Assembly: GCA_963814905.1 (NCBI GenBank)
Contig: CAWFEM010000013.1
Span: 441,043 to 505,042 of the forward strand
Length of the DNA: 64,000 nt
Origin: DASWJZ01 sp963814905
GTDB lineage: Bacteria; Pseudomonadota; Alphaproteobacteria; Rhizobiales; Afifellaceae
Direction of reading: 5' to 3'
Below are positions 19,019-27,327 of this stretch, piece after piece. The notes under the pieces are model-generated. The model ran no database searches. It was not told where the DNA came from and saw only the letters and a list, made by a program, of their open reading frames with translations. The first letter of the stretch is position 1. Each line of letters begins with the position of its first letter. Position numbers and translations under genes: made by a program.

Positions 19019-19494
19019 GTCGGGTCTCCCCTGCCCGAAGCCGGGGAAGCGGTCTTGCCGAGACCGCGTGTAACGGAACGAAGATGCGCGCGTGTTTCGC
19101 GCTGCCGGATCGCGAAGCGCTCCGGCTCCCAGATCTGGAACTTGAAGCCCTGACCGACGAAGACCGCGGTGTCGCCGATCCCGGCATAGGTGCGGAACTC
19201 TTCCGGCAGCACCACGCGGCCGTCTGAATCGATCTTGAGGACACGGCTCTCGCCGTAGAACGCCGTCGCCAGGCTCTCGTGGTCCTCCGAAAAGGTCTCG
19301 AAGATCGCGAGCCGCTCGTCGATCGCCTGCTTCAGGCGCGCCCCACCGCCGTCGATCGCCTGTCTGTCGAGAGCGGGATAGCAATAGAGGCCGTCCTCGC
19401 CCTCGCGCGCCAGCACCGCGCGGAAGGGAGCCGGAACCGATACTCGACCTTTCTGGTCGAGCCGGTTCACGAATGTGGCCACAAAACCGTCCAT
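19015..19494 (-). CDS. mraZ: Transcriptional regulator MraZ
   Basis: MraZ is an AbrB-fold DNA-binding protein that controls the dcw operon. The 159-residue product contains two SpoVT/AbrB-type halves, with the conserved DQKGRVSVP at residues 13-21 and DSDGRVVLP in the second half. ATG 19494 begins MDGFVATFVNRLDQKGR and has GAGGGGC upstream; the longer frame to 19581 adds a basic tail not seen in the family. It is the first gene of the cluster. Confidence 0.96.
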   Translation of the reverse strand: MDGFVATFVNRLDQKGRVSVPAPFRAVLAREGEDGLYCYPALDRQAIDGGGARLKQAIDERLAIFETFSEDHESLATAFYGESRVLKIDSDGRVVLPEEFRTYAGIGDTAVFVGQGFKFQIWEPERFAIRQRETRAHLRSVTRGLGKTASPASGRGDPT

Positions 19495-19638
19495 TGCCCC
19501 TCGTTCCCGCAAGATCCGACGGCGAGCCCGTGAACGGACGACGCTGCCGGCTCGAGCCTCGTTCCCGCGGGAAACGCGCACTTTCTGCCCTCTTCGGGCG
19601 GCGCTTCCGACGGACGCGACCGGGCTCTTCGGCCGGGA

Positions 19639-19689
19639 TGGAATGGAGTATCATGGGAATTTATGGGTGGTCAATGGAACACCATGGGC
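19639..19689 (+). promoter_or_regulatory. Candidate MraZ-binding repeat array
   Basis: TGGAG, TGGGA and TGGGT begin at 19644, 19654 and 19664, exactly 10 bases apart. TGGAA and TGGGC follow at 19675 and 19685, and another TGGAA sits at 19639. TGGGN boxes separated by five bases are the known MraZ operator design. The boxes lie about 150 bases upstream of mraZ and read on the strand opposite to the gene, so the call is an inference. Confidence 0.6.
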
Positions 19690-19860
19690 CAACCGGAATC
19701 CCGACGGCGGTGTGGAGACGGTTGCGACGCATCGGCGAAGAGTGCGCGAACAGGGTAAACGCCGCGTAAGCGCCGGCGCCTAAATCACGCCGCAGGCGAG
19801 AAGATTCCGGTCGCGCCGCCGCCTCTTTCCAGCTCTCGCCGACGCAGTTAGGGAAGGCGC

Positions 19861-20562
19861 ATGGGGATTTTCTCACGCATCGCAGCGACGATGGCAGGCG
19901 GCGCCGGACGTGTCGGCGCCGTGATGTCGGGGCTGCGCTCGCTCCTGACCGGGCTCACCAATCCGGAGCTGCGTCGCGAGGCCGCCTTCGCCATCGCCAT
20001 GATCGCGCTTTCCGCCAAGATGGCGAAGGCCGACGGTGTCGTGCGCCGCTCGGAGGTCGACGCCTTCTGCCGCTTCTTCGCGATCCCGCCCGGCGAGGAG
20101 CGGAACGTGAGCCGCGTCTACAATCTCGCCAAGCGCGACGTCGCGGGCTTCGATTCCTATGCGCGCGACGTGGCGCGGCTCTTCGCCGACGACCCGGCGA
20201 TGCTCGAAGCCGTGCTCGACGGTCTCTTCGATATCGCCCGCGCCGACGGCGCCGTCCACGAGCGCGAGCTCTCCTATCTCGCGGAGGTCGCGCAGATCTT
20301 CGGCTTCGACGAGCACGCGTTCGGGACGATCCGCGCGCGCCACGCGATCGGCGAGAGCGACCCTTATCTCGTGCTCGGCGCCGACCGCTCGTGGGACCGT
20401 GAAACGCTGCGCCGGCACTACCGGCGTCTGGTCACGGAGAACCATCCCGACAAATTGATCGCGCATGGCGTGCCGCAGGAATTCGTGCGCATCGCCAACG
20501 ACCGCCTCGCCGCCATCAACGCCGCGTGGGACCAGATCGAACGCCCGCGGGTCAACGCGTGA
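19861..20562 (+). CDS. DjlA-like co-chaperone (TerB domain plus J domain)
   Basis: The 233-residue product has a TerB-like helical domain at about residues 35-155 (MIALSAKMAKADGVVRRSEV and FDIARADGAVHERELSYL) and a C-terminal J domain at about 165-230 (DPYLVLG, then HYRRLVTENHPDKL with the HPD triad that stimulates DnaK). This is the DjlA architecture, but no N-terminal membrane helix as strong as that of E. coli DjlA is evident. It is transcribed away from mraZ and has a GGGAAGG site. The substrate is unknown. Confidence 0.88.
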   Translation: MGIFSRIAATMAGGAGRVGAVMSGLRSLLTGLTNPELRREAAFAIAMIALSAKMAKADGVVRRSEVDAFCRFFAIPPGEERNVSRVYNLAKRDVAGFDSYARDVARLFADDPAMLEAVLDGLFDIARADGAVHERELSYLAEVAQIFGFDEHAFGTIRARHAIGESDPYLVLGADRSWDRETLRRHYRRLVTENHPDKLIAHGVPQEFVRIANDRLAAINAAWDQIERPRVNA

Positions 20563-20581
20563 GGGGGTCCCAAACTTCCAC

Positions 20582-20715
20582 CTCCCTCATCCTGAGGTGC
20601 AACGCCGACGCAGTCGGCGTTGCCTCGAAGGGGCGAGTAGGCTTTGGAGCCGCCATCGTGCGTGCTTCGAGGCTCCCCCGGACCCGGTCCGGGATCGCAC
20701 CTCAGCATGAGGGAG
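20582..20715. repeat. Intergenic palindromic repeat element, about 134 bp
   Basis: CTCCCTCATCCTGAGGTGC at 20582-20600 is the inverted complement, with one mismatch, of GCACCTCAGCATGAGGGAG at 20697-20715. The interior holds further short inverted repeats (AACGCCGAC with GTCGGCGTT). It resembles a palindromic repeat widespread between genes in Rhizobiales. It could fold into a long hairpin after the DjlA-like gene. Confidence 0.75.
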
Positions 20716-20749
20716 ATGGGTGGGCTCCATCGGCCGCGCGGTGGGGCGC

Positions 20750-21484
20750 ATGAGCGGTCTCGTCATCGAGGAGATGCCTTCCCCCAATCACGGCGAGCGC
20801 ACGGACGGGCCAACCGACATCCTGCTCCTGCACTACACCGGCATGCCGGACGACGAGCAGGCGCTTTCGTGGCTTTGCGACCCGAAGAGCCAGGTCTCGT
20901 CGCACTATTTCGTGCATCAGGACGGGCGGGTGCTTTCCCTCGTGCCGGAGGAGCGGCGCGCCTGGCACGCCGGCGCGTCACGCTGGGGCACCGCGGCCGA
21001 CGTCAATTCGCGCGCAATCGGGATCGAGATCGCCAATGGCGGGCACCCCGGCGGGCTGCCGGATTTTCCCGCCACGCAGATCGACGCAGTCGTTGCGCTC
21101 TGCCGCGACGTTCTGGCCCGCCATGCGATTCCGCCCAACCGCGTGCTGGCACATTCCGATGTTTCGCCAGGACGCAAGCTCGATCCGGGCGAGCGCTTTC
21201 CCTGGGCGCGCCTTGCTAGAGACGGCGTCGGGCACTTCGTCGAGCCGGTCGCGATCGTAGACGGGCGCTTCTTCCAGCGCGGCGATACCGGACCGCCGAT
21301 CGAGGCCCTCCAAGCGATGCTCGCGCTTTACGGTTATGGGATCGAGGTCAGCGGAGAATTCGACCAGCGCACGGACGACGTCGTCGCCGCCTTCCAGCGG
21401 CACTTTCGGCAGAAACAGGTCGACGGCGTCGCCGACCGCTCCACCATCGAGACGCTGAAAGCGCTGCTTGAGGCACTGCCATGA
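20750..21484 (+). CDS. AmpD-like N-acetylmuramoyl-L-alanine amidase with peptidoglycan-binding domain
   Basis: This family cleaves the amide bond between muramic acid and L-Ala during cell wall recycling. The 244-residue product has an amidase_2 domain with the zinc His in LLLHYTGMP, SHYFVHQDGRV, RAWHAGASRW, NSRAIGIEIANGG and the second zinc His in VLAHSDVSPGRKLDPGERFPW. A PG_binding_1 domain covers about residues 175-240. No signal peptide is seen, which fits cytoplasmic AmpD-type recycling. ATG 20750 is chosen over a start at 20720, which lies next to the repeat. Confidence 0.92.
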   Translation: MSGLVIEEMPSPNHGERTDGPTDILLLHYTGMPDDEQALSWLCDPKSQVSSHYFVHQDGRVLSLVPEERRAWHAGASRWGTAADVNSRAIGIEIANGGHPGGLPDFPATQIDAVVALCRDVLARHAIPPNRVLAHSDVSPGRKLDPGERFPWARLARDGVGHFVEPVAIVDGRFFQRGDTGPPIEALQAMLALYGYGIEVSGEFDQRTDDVVAAFQRHFRQKQVDGVADRSTIETLKALLEALP

Positions 21485-21561
21485 CTGGCCCCTCCCTGCG
21501 GCAGGGATTAGGGTGCGCGCCATACCGGTTATCCGGTGAATGTCGGTGAAGGACGAACCCG

Positions 21562-21660
21562 ATGCGACGGATAGCCTTGATTGCAGCGATTGTGGTGGTG
21601 AGCGGTCTCTCCTGGGCGCGGGCGGACACGCTGCCGTTGCCCGACCGCGTCATCCGGTGA
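21562..21660 (+). CDS. Possible small exported peptide, 32 residues
   Basis: An ATG with AAGGA nine bases upstream opens a frame encoding MRRIALIAAIVVVSGLSW, which looks like a signal peptide. Thirteen residues follow the Ala-Arg-Ala end before the stop. No family is recognised. It sits between the amidase and the 3' end of rnpB and could be a decayed gene start. Confidence 0.3.
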   Translation: MRRIALIAAIVVVSGLSWARADTLPLPDRVIR

Positions 21661-21720
21661 CAGGCGCACTCGGAGCCGCCTTTCGCGAGGCGGTTCTTGA
21701 CGAGCCGGAAGAGTGAAAGC

Positions 21721-22176
21721 GCCAGCCGGCCTGTAAGCCGGGTTCTGTAAGGCCGCTGACCGAGGCCAACGGCGCGACGGCCATTCATCTGGAGCGCCGG
21801 TTACCCGACGCTTCACGCGACCGACCCGGATAGCTCGCCTGGACCAGGCTGGGCCTTTCCGAAGAAAGACCCGCGCTATCCCTTCTTGGTCTTGCTCCCG
21901 GTGGGGTTTACCGTGCCGTCCCCGTTGCCGGGTCCGCGGTGGGCTCTTACCCCACCCTTTCACCCTTCCCCGCCTTCACGCCTTCGGCAAATGTCGCGCG
22001 AGGCGGCCCTTTAGGGGCCTTCCCGCGATAGCCTCCGAAGATCAGGAAGGCGGGCGGTTTGCTTTCTGTGGCACTTTCCCTGGGGTCACCCCCGCCGGGC
22101 GTTACCCGGCACCGTTCGTCCATGGAGCCCGGACTTTCCTCCCCGCTTGCGCGAGGCGGCCGTCCGGCCGGCTGGC
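21721..22176 (-). ncRNA. rnpB: RNase P RNA (class A)
   Basis: RNase P RNA is the catalytic subunit that matures tRNA 5' ends. On the minus strand the 5' part contains the universal GAGGAAAGTCCGGGCTCC core, then the conserved GGGAAAGTGCCACAGAAA segment. The 3' end reads GAACCCGGCTTACAGGCC. The ends pair as helix P1: GCCAGCCGGCC at the 5' end with GGCCGGCTGGC at the 3' end. The length of about 456 nucleotides is slightly long for alphaproteobacteria. Ends are set by P1 and may be off by a few bases. Confidence 0.96.
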
Positions 22177-22242
22177 GGGAGAGACGTGGCACCGAAGCCG
22201 TTGAAAATCAACCAACGGCGCGCAACTCGGTATTTGCTGTTT

Positions 22243-22291
22243 GAGCATGATCTTGTCCGAAAACCGGTCCCCACTTTTCGGGATCATGCTC
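22243..22291. repeat. Short palindromic repeat (GAGCATGATC type)
   Basis: GAGCATGATC at 22243 and GATCATGCTC ending at 22291 are inverted complements flanking CCGAAAACCGG and ACTTTTCGG. This resembles a repeat family common in Rhizobiales. It overlaps the stop codon of the downstream ferredoxin-reductase-like gene and could act as a transcript end for it and for rnpB. Confidence 0.7.
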
Positions 22292-23069
22292 AGCCGCCGT
22301 ACCTCTCGATGCGGATCGCGGCGCGGGGGATGCCGGCGGCGAGCGCGGCCTGCGCGCCTGCCTCCGCAAAGCGGTTCGAGCCGCAGACGTAGACGATCTT
22401 CGGCGGCTCGGGCAGGCGCGCGAGAAGCTCGTCGATCATCGGCGGGTCGAGCCGGCGCGTGTAGTGGCCGGGACGCGGCGTCGCCTCGCGCGTAACCGCG
22501 AAGGCTGCGTCGAAGCCGTCGCGCCGCGCCGCGAGCGCCAGGATCTCGTCGCGATAAAGAAGGTCGGCCCAGGAGCGCGCCGAAAGAAGGAGAAGCATCG
22601 GCGCGCGGGAGCCGATCTCCGCCCGATGGCGGATCATCGCCATCAGCGGTACCAGGCCGGAGCCGCCGCCGAGCAGAAGGATCGGCCCCCCGTCCCGCGC
22701 TTCCCAGATGAAGCGGCCGCCGATCGGCCCGCGTATCTCGACAACGTCGCCGACCCGCGCGATCTCGTGGAAATAGTCGGAAACCTCACCCTCGTGCATC
22801 CGCTCGATCGCGAGCTCAAAGGCGTCCTCTTTCGCGTGCGAAGAGGCAATCGAGTAGGAGCGCTGCGCCTGATAGCCGTCCTCCGCGGTGAGGCGCACGT
22901 CGACGTGTTGGCCGGCGCGCCACGTGAACGGCCGCGACGGGGTCAGCATGAAGCTCACGATTGTCGGCGTCCGCGGCACGATGGCTGAGATCGTCGCGTC
23001 TTGCCAAAGGAGCTTCCGGTTCGCTGCCTCAGTCGCCGGTGAAACGCTGCTCACGCCAGGGATCGCCAT
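22290..23069 (-). CDS. FAD/NAD(P)-binding ferredoxin-reductase-like oxidoreductase
   Basis: The 259-residue product has an FNR-type FAD domain (RSYSIASSH is the RxYS flavin motif) and a NAD(P) domain (LLLGGGSGLVPLMAM and the C-terminal YVCGSNRFAEA). No iron-sulfur motif is present. It follows a sulfite-oxidase-like molybdoenzyme with a 41-bp overlap, a pairing seen widely in proteobacteria, where it is presumed to supply or accept electrons. The overlap makes the start uncertain: GTG 23054 is an alternative to ATG 23069. Confidence 0.85.
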   Translation of the reverse strand: MAIPGVSSVSPATEAANRKLLWQDATISAIVPRTPTIVSFMLTPSRPFTWRAGQHVDVRLTAEDGYQAQRSYSIASSHAKEDAFELAIERMHEGEVSDYFHEIARVGDVVEIRGPIGGRFIWEARDGGPILLLGGGSGLVPLMAMIRHRAEIGSRAPMLLLLSARSWADLLYRDEILALAARRDGFDAAFAVTREATPRPGHYTRRLDPPMIDELLARLPEPPKIVYVCGSNRFAEAGAQAALAAGIPRAAIRIERYGG

Positions 23070-23634
23070 AGATGTGATAGCCGCGAAGCTCCCAGAAGCC
23101 GGGCTCGTCGCGCTCGGTGAATTGCAGGCCGTTTATCCACTTCGCCGACTTCCATAGATAGAGGTGCGGGACGAGGAGCCGCGCCGGGCCGCCGTGATCC
23201 GGTTCGATCGGCTTGCCGTCGTATTTGAGCGCGACCATCGCCTTGCCGCTCACGAGGTCCGCGACGGGCACGTTTGTGGTGTAGTCGTCGGAGGAATGCG
23301 CGAGCATGAAGTCGGTCGGCGGCGTCAGGTCGGCGGCGGCGAGAACGTCGTCGATCAGCACGCCTTCCCAAAGCGTGTCGAGCTTCGACCATTTGGTGAC
23401 GCAGTGGATGTCGCGCGTCCATGCGGTCTGCGGCAGCGCGTTGAACTCCGCCCAGTTCCACTTCGCGACCGGCCGCGGCCCGACCTTGAGCGCGAACGTC
23501 CAGTCGGCCGTCGCGACATGCGGCGTCGGACCGAAGGAAAGTACCGGAAAATCCAGCGCCAGGTACTGACCCGGCGGCATGCGGTGGGCGATTTGCCGGT
23601 TCTCGGCCCGACCGGTGAAGCCACGCGTCGGCAT
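23029..23634 (-). CDS. Sulfite-oxidase-like molybdopterin oxidoreductase
   Basis: The 201-residue product is a single molybdopterin domain of the sulfite oxidase/YedY fold. The molybdenum cysteine is in DIHCVTKWSKLDT, and other family motifs are YTTNVPVADL, DHGGPARLLVPHLYLWKSAKW and GYHIYGDPWREQRF. It lacks a twin-arginine signal and the dimerisation domain of true sulfite oxidases, so it is probably cytoplasmic. The substrate is unknown. It is co-transcribed with the flavin reductase that overlaps its 3' end. Confidence 0.9.
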   Translation of the reverse strand: MPTRGFTGRAENRQIAHRMPPGQYLALDFPVLSFGPTPHVATADWTFALKVGPRPVAKWNWAEFNALPQTAWTRDIHCVTKWSKLDTLWEGVLIDDVLAAADLTPPTDFMLAHSSDDYTTNVPVADLVSGKAMVALKYDGKPIEPDHGGPARLLVPHLYLWKSAKWINGLQFTERDEPGFWELRGYHIYGDPWREQRFTGD

Positions 23635-23775
23635 GCGGTTTCGTCCTCCAGACTAAACGGCCCGAGCGCGCGGAGCCAAAGGACCGCATGCGGGGGCCGC
23701 AAGCAAATACACGGGCCGCATTCTTCGGTCCAGTTCGCCGCCCGGTCCAGTTCGCCGCGCGCGTCGCGCGGCGGC

Positions 23776-24585
23776 TCAGCCCGTCACTTCGTCGGTGAAC
23801 ACCTTGAAGCCGGCAAGCGTCGTGGGGCCGAAGCTCGTGGAGAGGGCGACGTCGGTCGCATCGCGCCCGCGCGCCATCAGGATGCGGCCGATGCGTGGCG
23901 TGTTGTTGCGCGCATCGAAGGTGTACCAGCGGCCGTCGAGGAAGGCCTCGAACCAGGCGGAGAAATCCATCGGGTTCGGGTCGGGCGGCACGCCGATATC
24001 GCCGAGATAGCCGGTGCAGTAGCGCGCCGGGATGTTCATGCAGCGGCAGAAGGTGACGGCGAGGTGGGCGTAGTCGCGGCATACCCCGACCTGCTCATGG
24101 TTCGCGCCCCAGGCCGTGCGCTGCGGATTGGCTTTCATGTAATCGAAGGCGATGCGGTCTTTGGCGTAGTCGCAGATCGCCTGCACGCGCGCCCAGCCCG
24201 TCGGCGTGGCGCCGAACAGGGACCAGGCGATATCGGAGAGCGCGTCGGTCTCGCAATAGCGGCTGCCGAGGAGGAAGACGAGCACGTCCTGCGGCAGTTG
24301 CTCGACGGGTATCTGCTTCGCCTCCGGCGCGACGAGGTCCGGCAGCCCGGTATCGCCGATCTGGAAATCGGCGGAGATCTTCAATCGCCCGGCCGGCGCG
24401 ACGATGCGCGTGCAGATGTTGCCGAAGCCGTCCTCGTAGTTGCTCGACGGGATTGCCGGATCGAACTTGATCCGGTGCGGCGTCGAAAGATCGGGAAGCC
24501 GCGAGGGATGCACCGAAAGCACTAGCAGCATCGGCGTCGGCTGCGGACAGTCGTATTCGATCTCGTAGCCGGCGCGGATCTGCAT
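23776..24585 (-). CDS. Transglutaminase-like family protein
   Basis: The 269-residue product has an N-terminal beta domain and a transglutaminase-like cysteine-protease core. The probable catalytic Cys is in EQVGVCRDYAHLA and the Asp lies near YTFDARNN. Between them, MDFSAWFEAFLDGRW stands where most relatives have an HAW-type histidine. This subtype with Phe-Ser-Ala-Trp is known but its activity is unclear. No signal peptide is seen. ATG 24585 has GAGAGGGA upstream. The gene follows a second transglutaminase-like gene on the same strand by eight bases. Confidence 0.85.
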   Translation of the reverse strand: MQIRAGYEIEYDCPQPTPMLLVLSVHPSRLPDLSTPHRIKFDPAIPSSNYEDGFGNICTRIVAPAGRLKISADFQIGDTGLPDLVAPEAKQIPVEQLPQDVLVFLLGSRYCETDALSDIAWSLFGATPTGWARVQAICDYAKDRIAFDYMKANPQRTAWGANHEQVGVCRDYAHLAVTFCRCMNIPARYCTGYLGDIGVPPDPNPMDFSAWFEAFLDGRWYTFDARNNTPRIGRILMARGRDATDVALSTSFGPTTLAGFKVFTDEVTG

Positions 24586-24593
24586 GGTCCCTC

Positions 24594-25505
24594 TCAAGCG
24601 CGAAGGCTGACGGAAGGTTCCATCGCGGCGGAATCCTCCCGTACCACCTTCACCATGACCTCCATCCCGAGATCGTCCGACGCAGCGCCCACATAGGAGC
24701 CGTAGAGCGGCAGCGCCTCGCTCGGCTCGCGCGCCACCGCGATACGGATCAGCCCGTCATTGCCGAGTATGGCATTGGTGGGGTCGATGTCGATCCACCC
24801 GGCGCCGGGAAGATAGACCTCGACCCAGGCATGGGTGGAGCCGCCGCCGTGAATCTCGCCGCGGTCGCGCGCCGGAACATAGAGATAGCCGGAGACGAAG
24901 CGCGCCGGCAGGCCGAGCACGCGCAGCGCCTCGATCATCAGCTCGGTGAAGTCGCGGCAGGTGCCGGACCCACGCGAGAGCGTCTCGGCCGGGCTCTGGA
25001 TGCCCTTCTCGTGACGGCGTACATAGGTAAGGCCGCGATGGATACCGTCGATCATGCCGGTCAGAAGCTCAAGCGTCGGCGTCGGCTCGCCGTCGCGCAG
25101 GAAGCTCCGCGCCCAGGCGTCGAGCACGCCATCCGGGTCGAAGTGACGCGGCGTCATGTAGGGGCGAAGGTCGGAAAGCTCGTCCTCGTCAAAGGCGACG
25201 GGAAACTCCACCGCGCGATCGTCGATGTCGAGGCCCTTCGGGTGCGAGCGCCAGAGCTCCACGCGGATGTTCGATTCAAAGACCAGCGTGTCGGCGTGGC
25301 CGGAAAAGCGCGCGACGCCGACGCGGTTGCCGAGCGCATCGTCGGAGAAGCGCAGGCTCGCCGGCTCCGGCGTGATCTTCAGCGTCGCGGAGAGCAGCCG
25401 CTGGTCATGCCCCTCGCGCGGCGAGAACATCATGCGATGCTCCCCGAACGCGACCGGCCGGCGGTAGCGGTAGGTGGTGAGGTGGCGGACGCTGAATATC
25501 GGCAT
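24594..25505 (-). CDS. Transglutaminase-like protein, Bact_transglu_N type
   Basis: The 303-residue product begins with the bacterial transglutaminase N-terminal beta region (FSVRHLTTYRYRRPVAFGEH) and has a complete catalytic triad: Cys in GSGTCRDFTELM, His in GSTHAWVEVYLPG and Asp in WIDIDPTNAIL. These proteins are thought to be peptidases or amidases; the substrate is not known. It forms a two-gene operon with the next transglutaminase-like gene. ATG 25505 fits the family N-terminus. Confidence 0.9.
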   Translation of the reverse strand: MPIFSVRHLTTYRYRRPVAFGEHRMMFSPREGHDQRLLSATLKITPEPASLRFSDDALGNRVGVARFSGHADTLVFESNIRVELWRSHPKGLDIDDRAVEFPVAFDEDELSDLRPYMTPRHFDPDGVLDAWARSFLRDGEPTPTLELLTGMIDGIHRGLTYVRRHEKGIQSPAETLSRGSGTCRDFTELMIEALRVLGLPARFVSGYLYVPARDRGEIHGGGSTHAWVEVYLPGAGWIDIDPTNAILGNDGLIRIAVAREPSEALPLYGSYVGAASDDLGMEVMVKVVREDSAAMEPSVSLRA

Positions 25506-25703
25506 GTCTCAAGCTTCTCGGCCGGCGCGGCTTCCTGCGTGAGCGCCGGCAATGTCGGGTATTTAAAGCGGATTCGGCCCATCCCCTAGCGCAGCAAGAA
25601 CCGAGCCAGAGGCGCGGTCAGGTGGGACGGGCGGGTCGGGGGCGCAAGGGGGCAGGAAAAACCCGCAGCCGAAGCGGCCCTGAAGCGCGCTCAGGGGCGC
25701 TCG

Positions 25704-25729
25704 ACCTTCTCCCAAGCTTGGGAGAAGGT
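25704..25729. repeat. Perfect 26-bp palindrome, possible transcript end
   Basis: ACCTTCTCCCAAG followed by CTTGGGAGAAGGT is a perfect inverted repeat just past the stop of the TPR gene on the minus strand. This is another repeat type seen often in Rhizobiales. There is no U tract, so a terminator role is only possible. Confidence 0.6.
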
Positions 25730-25746
25730 CCGGCTGTTGCGGTCGC

Positions 25747-26347
25747 CTAGTTCGCGGCGGCGATCACTTCGGCGAGGTCGGTGTAGTATTCGCAGGTCGT
25801 GCCGCAGAGCGAGGCGATCTGGGTGAGTTGCTCCTCGGCGAGATCGAGGCGGCCCTTGATGACGTAGGCTTCGCCCAGATACTCGCGCACCTGCGGGTAA
25901 GCCGGGTCGACGGCGACGGATTGCAGGTAGTAGCCGATGCCTTCGTCGGTCCGCCCGAGCTTCCGCGTGGCATAGCCGCGATAGTTGAGCGCCACCGCCG
26001 TATTCGGGTTCTGAAGGAGGTCAAGCACGTCGAGCGCTTCCTGGAAGCGCTCCTTCTTCGCCAGCGCGAAGGCGTAGTTGGTCAGGTCCTGGTCCGGCAG
26101 GATGCCCGACTGGGCGCGCACGCAGATGTGCTTCTTCGGGTCGGGGACGTAGCCCTCGCGGCAGTGGAGATCGTCGACCCCCGTATTGCCGCCGGACCCG
26201 CAGCCGCCGCCGCCGATTGCGGCTCCCGCCGGAGCTCCCTCCGCCGCCACCTCCCGCGGCAAATGCGGGGGCGATGGCGATGCTTGCCATGAACAATCCC
26301 GCAAAGACGGCGGCGACGCCGCTTTTCTTCCGCAACAGATCGCGCAT
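25747..26347 (-). pseudogene. Exported TPR protein, frameshifted near its N-terminus
   Basis: ATG 26347 with AGGAG upstream encodes a clear signal peptide (VFAGLFMASIAIAPAFA) and then a Gly-rich stretch. The rest of the protein is in the next frame: a Cys-containing segment (DDLHCREGYVPDPKKHICV) and a TPR region (FALAKKERFQEALDVLDLL, YYLQSVAVDPAYPQVREYL). Removing one base within the G-rich tract at about 26230-26255 would join them into one protein of roughly 200 residues. Either the gene is broken, the tract is slippery, or the base call is wrong. The function is unknown. Confidence 0.72.
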
Positions 26348-26537
26348 CGGTGATTCTCCTCAATCGCGACGCTGCTGCGCCGCGCGGAGGACGCTACGCC
26401 CGGCCGGATCGCGGGCCCGCATCAATCCCTGTCAAAGTGTCTGGAGGCGGGCGTGATGCGAAGTGAAACCGGCGCAAGGAGTGCGCCTGCGGGAATGCCG
26501 GCGCGCCGATACCTCCGCCGCGGGCGCCGGCCGGCGC

Positions 26538-26990
26538 CTATTCCGCCTTCTCAAACTCCAGCGCGGCGGAGTTCATGCAATAGCGTTTTCCCGTCGGCGG
26601 CGGGCCGTCGGGGAAGACGTGGCCGAGATGGCTGTCACAGCGGGCGCAGCGGATCTCCGTCCTGACCATGCCGTATGAACTGTCGACGATCTCGCGGATG
26701 TGGTCGTTGTCGAACGGTTGATAGAAGCTCGGCCAGCCGGTGCCGGACTCGAACTTCTCGCCGGAGCGGAAAAGCGGTAGGCCGCAGAGGCGGCAGACGT
26801 AGTTGCCCTTCTCCTTGTTATCGAGCAGCACGCCGCAGAACGGCGTCTCCGTGCCGTGGTCGAGAAGGATGTGGCGCTCCTCCGGCGTGAGCTTTTCAGC
26901 CAGCCGCTCGATCTCGGCGGCCGGAAGCGGGCCGAGATCGTAGCCGGAAGCGGATTTCTTCACGTTCGAGTTCGCGGCTGTCTGGGACAT
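26538..26990 (-). CDS. msrB: Peptide-methionine (R)-S-oxide reductase MsrB
   Basis: MsrB reduces methionine-R-sulfoxide in oxidised proteins. The 150-residue product has the zinc-binding CxxC pairs (CRLCG and CARCDSHLGHVF), ESGTGWPSFY, and the catalytic Cys in RYCMNSAALEF near the C-terminus. ATG 26990 has GGAG upstream and is preferred to an upstream in-frame start at 27053 that adds a non-conserved Met-rich leader. No signal peptide is seen, so it acts in the cytoplasm. Confidence 0.95.
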   Translation of the reverse strand: MSQTAANSNVKKSASGYDLGPLPAAEIERLAEKLTPEERHILLDHGTETPFCGVLLDNKEKGNYVCRLCGLPLFRSGEKFESGTGWPSFYQPFDNDHIREIVDSSYGMVRTEIRCARCDSHLGHVFPDGPPPTGKRYCMNSAALEFEKAE

Positions 26991-27147
26991 GACGGCTCCG
27001 GGACAAGGCATAAGGTCCATGTACATATAGGACGAGCGGCGCATCCCAGCCATGCGCTCGGGCCGATGTGCCCGTCCTTAGCCGAGGAACTTCCGCCGAG
27101 GCGGCTCGTTTCCCCGCTGATCGCGAACTTTCGACGGGAAACAACTT

Positions 27148-27303
27148 ATGAATAACAACGGTCTCGCCATGATCGTCGGCGGCCTCGTCGTCGCCGTGGG
27201 GCTGCTTTTCTACTTCGGCACCGACATTTTCCGCAGCGGCGGCGGAGGCGGAAAAGACATCAACGTCAAGATCGAGGCGCCCGCGCCACCTTCGTCGAAC
27301 TGA
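27148..27303 (+). CDS. Small single-pass membrane protein, 51 residues
   Basis: The ATG at 27148 opens a 51-codon frame: MNNNGLAMIVGG, then a strongly hydrophobic helix (LVVAVGLLFYFGTDIF), a Gly-rich hinge and a polar tail (KDINVKIEAPAPPSSN). Good composition, one clean transmembrane helix and placement between divergent and convergent genes support a real small gene. No obvious Shine-Dalgarno precedes it. Similar small proteins occur in Rhizobiales as hypotheticals; the function is unknown. Confidence 0.6.
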   Translation: MNNNGLAMIVGGLVVAVGLLFYFGTDIFRSGGGGGKDINVKIEAPAPPSSN

Positions 27304-27327
27304 GGAACGCCCGTCCCCTCCCGGTAA

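Noticed and set aside
23051..24082. 343-codon minus-strand frame over the molybdoenzyme and transglutaminase genes
   Set aside because: Arg/His/Pro-rich composition; it crosses two real genes in another frame.
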